A DNA stretch of 64,000 bases, taken from the NCBI GenBank assembly GCA_036345935.2, contig JADWOT020000005.1:1488001-1552000 (forward strand). Reading direction: 5' to 3'. The DNA is from Taenia hydatigena. Taxonomy: Eukaryota > Platyhelminthes > Cestoda > Cyclophyllidea > Taeniidae. Positions 59,601 through 64,000 of the stretch are shown here, piece by piece; the stretch's first letter is position 1, and each line of letters starts with the position of its first letter. Made by a program: the position numbers and the translations under genes. Below the pieces are notes generated by a model that had not been told where the DNA came from, made no database searches, and saw only the letters and a program-made list of their open reading frames with translations.

Positions 59601-62149
59601 ACTACGCTACCACTTCTCGCACCAACTGTAAGTGAACAGAAGGACATTGAGGTCAAATGCGGCTTCTCCATTTTGCCTCTATGGCACTGCCACTTACACC
59701 ATGCATCATCGCGGCACATTAGGTCCAGTTTCTTTAGTCCATTTAACAAAACCAATGGGCAGGTGTTGTCTCGCGCACTCATCTTGATTCATTGCACTCC
59801 GGCGGGGCCAGACCTCATTCAAACCGTTCGTTTTACTTGCTTGTTTTTACTTCGACACCCTCCAAAACAAAATTTTTTTCTCGCAGCTCTTTCTCCACCT
59901 CTTACATCTGTTTTCATTTTATCGAGCTCCACGCATCCTTAATTATCTCTATCTACTTCCGTCATTTACTTGCTACAGACCAGACTGACCACATACTGGA
60001 CTACACTACACTCTTCAAGTGACCACATTGTATGTCTCATCGCTTCTCGTCCCGTTTTATGACAGTTCACACGTTTTTCACTTCATTCTTCAATTCAACT
60101 TAGTACAGACCCCACTTATGTGGTCTCTACTCCCATTCGACTCTCGAGAGTGGTCATGAACACGTCGATCTGTTCTTAGTTTGCAATTCGCAGTTCAAAC
60201 TAACTTTTGCTTACCACATTGCTTGTGTTTAGTCTTTCGCTCTTCAATCGGTCTATGTGGCTAACCCATTACAAAACTTGCAAGAATGCGCACATCCCTT
60301 GCTAATCGTTAGTTGAAAATTCATTCACTGTGTCATCGTGTGTTCATGCAGCTCTACACAAATGCACATTGCGAGAGTCAATGAATGAGAGGATAATGTA
60401 TGAGGAGCTGAGCCAATTGCTTAACCGGTCGTCTGTCTGACTGGTGACGAAATCCCCCACCACTGCAGATCGATAAAATCGCCCCATTGCAATGGCAGCT
60501 TCTGATTGGTTAGCTTGGTTTATTTGGATGGCCTACTCTATTCAAGCTGAACCATTAAAAGAGAACAATCTGATTCCTTGACAAGTCAAAACTGACTAAT
60601 TCCTTGAATAAAAGTGGACTCTTTATAGTGCAGTGGATGTGGACAAGCCGCCATGTGCATTTACAAGGACATCATGCCATCCCGCAGAGCGATTATTTAG
60701 ATATCAAAAACGAAGCGTCTTTATCACAACTTGGCTAATTGTGCAGTTAGCCACTCAGTCGACCATCTATCCATCCAACAAGCCAACCAAGTGTCACGAA
60801 GCAAGTAATTGTGATTCATTACGTCCTCTGTAGAATTCATGTTTGCACTGGTAATTGAAAACAGACTTCAATGCTATAAAGGTGTAATACAAGAAAAGCT
60901 GTTGGCCGCTCGTCCACAAATATCACCAGTGAGTAAGCGACTGTGAATCCATGGTAAGTTTACCTAATCCTGTGCCTGCGCAGATCGTCAAAACTATTTC
61001 AAGGATTGCTTTACTAGAACTCCACATGGATGTGCCAACTTTGAGTGTGTGATGTTGTCTTTCTTTTGTCTGCTTAATCCACATTACACATAGCAAGCGG
61101 ATTAACTGATGGCATCACAGAGGTGAAGCTCTTCTATAGCTAGAAATGCAACTGAAACCCAATGTCCTTCAAAACTCAGTGCCTGTTTTTGTTAATCAAT
61201 TGTCATTGCCATTAGCAGTAAACGAAAATGCACTACAAAGTCCAACCATTTTGACGGTGACAGGACATGAATGTACCGCCCAAAATGCAGAACCTTGCTT
61301 TCCCTTCTTTCTTGATTTATTGCGTTTTCTTCATCACAAGTAAGCTATTTTGTGGTTAAATCTAGTTAGCTTCCGTGCTCTGAAATGCTAGAAGTCGCAA
61401 TTCGTTGCGTCTGTGGCATTGCAGCTATGCAAACAGAATAGGGAACTTTATCTTAGCAGCTTTTATTGCTTTTGCTCTATTTTGATTTGTTGGTTCTTAT
61501 ATATGCCGGGCAGTCAAGTTCAGGCCCAGTCACAGTTATTTGCCATTTACGATGTCCTAAATGCAGCTGTAGCTGTGGCCGAGATGGCGTCATCCAGAAG
61601 CTTTAATACAGCCATGCATGGACAGAGTTCACTTCGCTAGAGGTTTTAAGGACTTTGGGAAACTTAGGCTTTCAGGTGTGAAATATGCCTTAATTGGCAA
61701 AAGGCGGAATGACGAGCTAACGTTGCAGGTAATATTACATTTTAAACTCAACTGCCGAGTGTTCCACCTAATATTCTGGGACAAGGAACCGCCAGTAAGG
61801 AGGGGTGGGAGAGAGTTTGTAATGAGGTGGATGCGATGAAGTAGAACCTCGCACGAGTTAATAACTGCAGCATAGCGTCACTATTCTGACCTCATTATTC
61901 GAAGACAGTCTGGTCTGAATCACTCTTTACCAGGTTTTGATTAATCTGTTGTTAGTCGACAGTCTGGTTGGCCAGTCAGCCAGTGGGTGGTAATCCGATT
62001 TGTTAGCTGGCGTACCACTCGTCAACCCTATGCCTGCAGGTAGGTTAGTGTAGGCAGTCAAAAGCAAGACACTAGTTTCCTCCTGTACTGCCACAAAGGA
62101 CTTTCCCATCGTGTGATAATATATGGATCACTGTGAATGTCACCTTGAC
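56625..62149. other. No supported gene
   Basis: Scattered frames of 60-105 codons (for example 58,541-58,858 and 61,146-61,343) show no recognised domain. The frame at 61,146 ends near CACAAG|TAAGCT, lacking a clean GT donor. 59,200-60,000 is T-rich. Confidence 0.5.
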
Positions 62150-62800
62150 TGGAACACCTTCATTCCATTCCTCCCCACCACAATGGCAAGACGCAGCGCC
62201 CAAAGCCTTGACGTAGCTTAGCTTACCCTGGCTTTGCATAAAAAGACCTAGCGTAGCAAATCCTAGCTCAACTTTGTTAAGTTTGATACGTGATGGCGGT
62301 CGAGACAGCAGCTACCCCCTCAACCATCAGTGAGTCAGTGCTCCCTACTTCATCCCCTTTCTTCTATGCCTGCCCTGCCTTTGTCCTTTACCAAGGCCCT
62401 TGTAGGACCAGTCAAACAATTTCAGCGCTCAGACACAGCCTGCGCTGCGTCGATACTCACCTTGCAAGGCTTGCAAGACAAGAATCAAGTAATCTTGTCA
62501 CCGTAAACATCACTTCCTTTACGTTGCATCTCACCGCCTTGCCTACCTCACCATCTGCTTCACCTCCCTGCTTAATGCGTCAAGAGTTGGCAAAGATATC
62601 CACCCATTCACCATTATAACACATTGGCTACACAGCATTAGTTTTGATATCCCCTTCCTACTATCAAGCATCTCTTCATCTGTAACGGATCATTCCTTTG
62701 CTAATTAGCCCATCAGCAATATTGTTCTCCAAAAGCACATCTGAGCTGTCGAGTGTACTCATCAGTGCCACTTGACGCCGCACCGTGTGAACACTACTAG
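62150..62800 (+). repeat. Repeat R2, fullest copy
   Basis: Co-linear with the reverse complement of 4,440-5,210. The part from 62,628 on is also the right-arm equivalent of 6,395-6,561. A 109-codon frame at 62,290-62,619 is Ser/Thr/Pro-rich and not conserved in the other copy. The stretch near 62,205-62,280 has repeated TAGCTTAGC-like words, echoed at 5,180-5,205. Confidence 0.6.
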
Positions 62801-64000
62801 ACGAGCAGTCAAACAAAATCGTTTGAGGATCGGTAAAAAATAAGGAAGTTGATCAATTATCCAGATTACACGAGCACACTGTTAAGAAGTTTTCTGCCTC
62901 TAAAATCTCTTCAATGCAGGCCTTTTCAGCACACTTTTCTGTTTCGTTAACATTTGTTGTTTTTTCTTTGATTGGAAATTCGGAGTGAAATCATCGCATT
63001 GGCAATAGGTTTGATCATTTAACGAATCGGTGCGCATGGAAGATGACGCCACGAAGTGGCTGACGAGACTGGTGAGACTAAGGGTCCCGTTAGCTAAGTG
63101 AGCACTCGAAACAAGCCTCAGTCTCCTGTAGTGCCTCTCTTAGTGGTGAATCGTCGATCTTCCCAGGCAAGAAATACTGATTAGTGCGTTGTTAATTGTC
63201 ATACTAAACCAAGGCAGAACCAGAACATTTTCACTTTGTTTTGCCATGCCCTGAATTCGCATCGAGAGGGAAGGTTTGTGCATTTTGTGCTTTTAGCACT
63301 CTGTTGAAATGTGTCGGTTGTCAATCAAATTCATGCAGCCAATAAATTTGGAAAATAAGTACCATCAGGCTAAGAAAAAATGTAAGCTTACAAGTGCTTC
63401 GTTTGGCTTCAGCATCTCGGGTTTAAGGGTGTTGTGCTTATGATGAGTTTTAATTGCAACTCTTGCCTGACTCTCTATCGCCTTTATCGTGACATAACAA
63501 ACGACATCTTTGCATGGCTTAATTTTAACGCGTTTCCTATGAAAGAGGCTTTGAGTAATCACCCGTTCATTTACCATGCCATAGAGACCCAAAAAAAACG
63601 TTGACTAGATATTACTAAAATGATGACAAAACTACTAGTTCAACTGAAACCGACAAATTTTCGTTAATTTTCTCGCCTAAAACTGTCCAGAATTGCACAA
63701 ATTTGACACAAAGATTTTATTAAACCAGCCATCTGTACATTTATCTCTCATCCATTCCCCCTTTTTCCACGCCGCATCTATCCGATACGAACAATGCTGC
63801 CGGTTTTGAACATCTCGCTTTAAAATGCATTAATTCGTTCGCTTGGATTTTCATTTGACGAACTGCACCTAAAATGGTCATTTGGGATCCAGCTCTACCA
63901 TCTCACTGCCTTCAAATCGTCGTGCTTCTCTTCATTTATGCAGAATGGCGAGATGTCAAGCTTGCAAGTTTGAATCTCGCTATTGCCCTCCTCACGTCCT
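62628..64000. repeat. Right arm of giant palindrome, distal part (runs off the window)
   Basis: Reverse complement of left 5,240-6,561. Right-only pieces of about 33 bp (near 63,260-63,300) and 18 bp (near 63,400-63,420) explain the step in position sum from 69,189 to 69,240. Homology is still perfect at the last base. Confidence 0.93.
63948..63980. other. Near-palindromic hairpin sequence, right copy
   Basis: Inverse of 5,260-5,292. Confidence 0.5.

Larger units (their letters stand above)
47873..62627. other. 14,755-bp segment present only in the right arm
   Basis: It lies between two positions that are adjacent in the left arm. The edges share only TGG, with no target-site duplication and no terminal inverted repeats. 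Repeat R2 copy 1 (4,440-5,210) aligns across the distal edge at 62,627, implying that the edge is original sequence and the left arm was deleted. Inside are simple repeats, repeat R1, an LTR element and long stretches without a recognised gene. Confidence 0.85.

Noticed and set aside
47873..62627. The 14.8-kb right-only segment as a giant transposon or integrated element.
   Set aside because: No terminal repeats, no target-site duplication and no recombinase or transposase; paralog R2 shows the edge is ancestral.

Overview
This window looks like a eukaryotic nuclear scaffold, most plausibly from a parasitic flatworm and perhaps a tapeworm. The evidence is indirect. Gene density is very low, recognisable coding pieces are short exons with consensus GT-AG boundaries, there is a degenerate cytosolic HSP70 pseudogene (a family known to be heavily expanded and decayed in cestodes), there is a small Ty3/gypsy-type LTR element, and base composition looks like the low-to-mid 40s % GC by eye. 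No bacterial operons, tRNAs, rRNAs or CRISPR arrays were seen.

The dominant feature is a giant imperfect palindrome. The left arm (5,240-25,117) reappears in reverse complement as the right arm (28,513-47,872, continuing at 62,628-64,000). Stretches I compared are about 98-99% identical. Position sums (left + right) step from 53,629 near the centre through 53,572, 53,561, 53,543, 54,356 and 54,433 to 69,240 at the outer edge, and each step is an indel. The right arm carries a 14,755-bp segment (47,873-62,627) and an 813-bp segment (39,753-40,565) that the left lacks. Older paralogous copies inside the window still align across these breakpoints, so the left arm looks like the deleted version in both cases. 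The arms run off the window at 64,000, so a partner for 1-5,239 is expected beyond it. At the centre is an exactly 100-base N gap (25,118-25,217) and a 3.3-kb spacer that itself contains an older, diverged inverted repeat. This could be a real inverted segmental duplication or two haplotypes joined head to head by a scaffolder; the sequence alone cannot decide.

Within each arm, from outside inward, are: a repeat block (module M, copy B), an HSP70 pseudogene followed by module M copy A in the opposite orientation, an unrecognised 139-codon frame, a CA microsatellite, a perfect 10-bp hairpin, two joined exons of a sodium:solute symporter family protein resembling urea transporter Dur3, one further plausible exon, and central repeat blocks called a and b here.

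The right-only 14.8-kb segment contains simple repeats, a second copy of dispersed repeat R1, and a compact LTR element (53,182-54,272) with 198-bp LTRs bounded by TGTAG...CTACA, a tRNA-Leu-type primer binding site and a broken gag frame but no pol. The rest (about 54.3-62.1 kb) has no gene I can recognise. The outer left flank (1-5,239) holds an R1 copy, one plausible exon and a diverged R2 repeat. Overall the window is a gene-poor, repeat-built region, and its main interest is structural.
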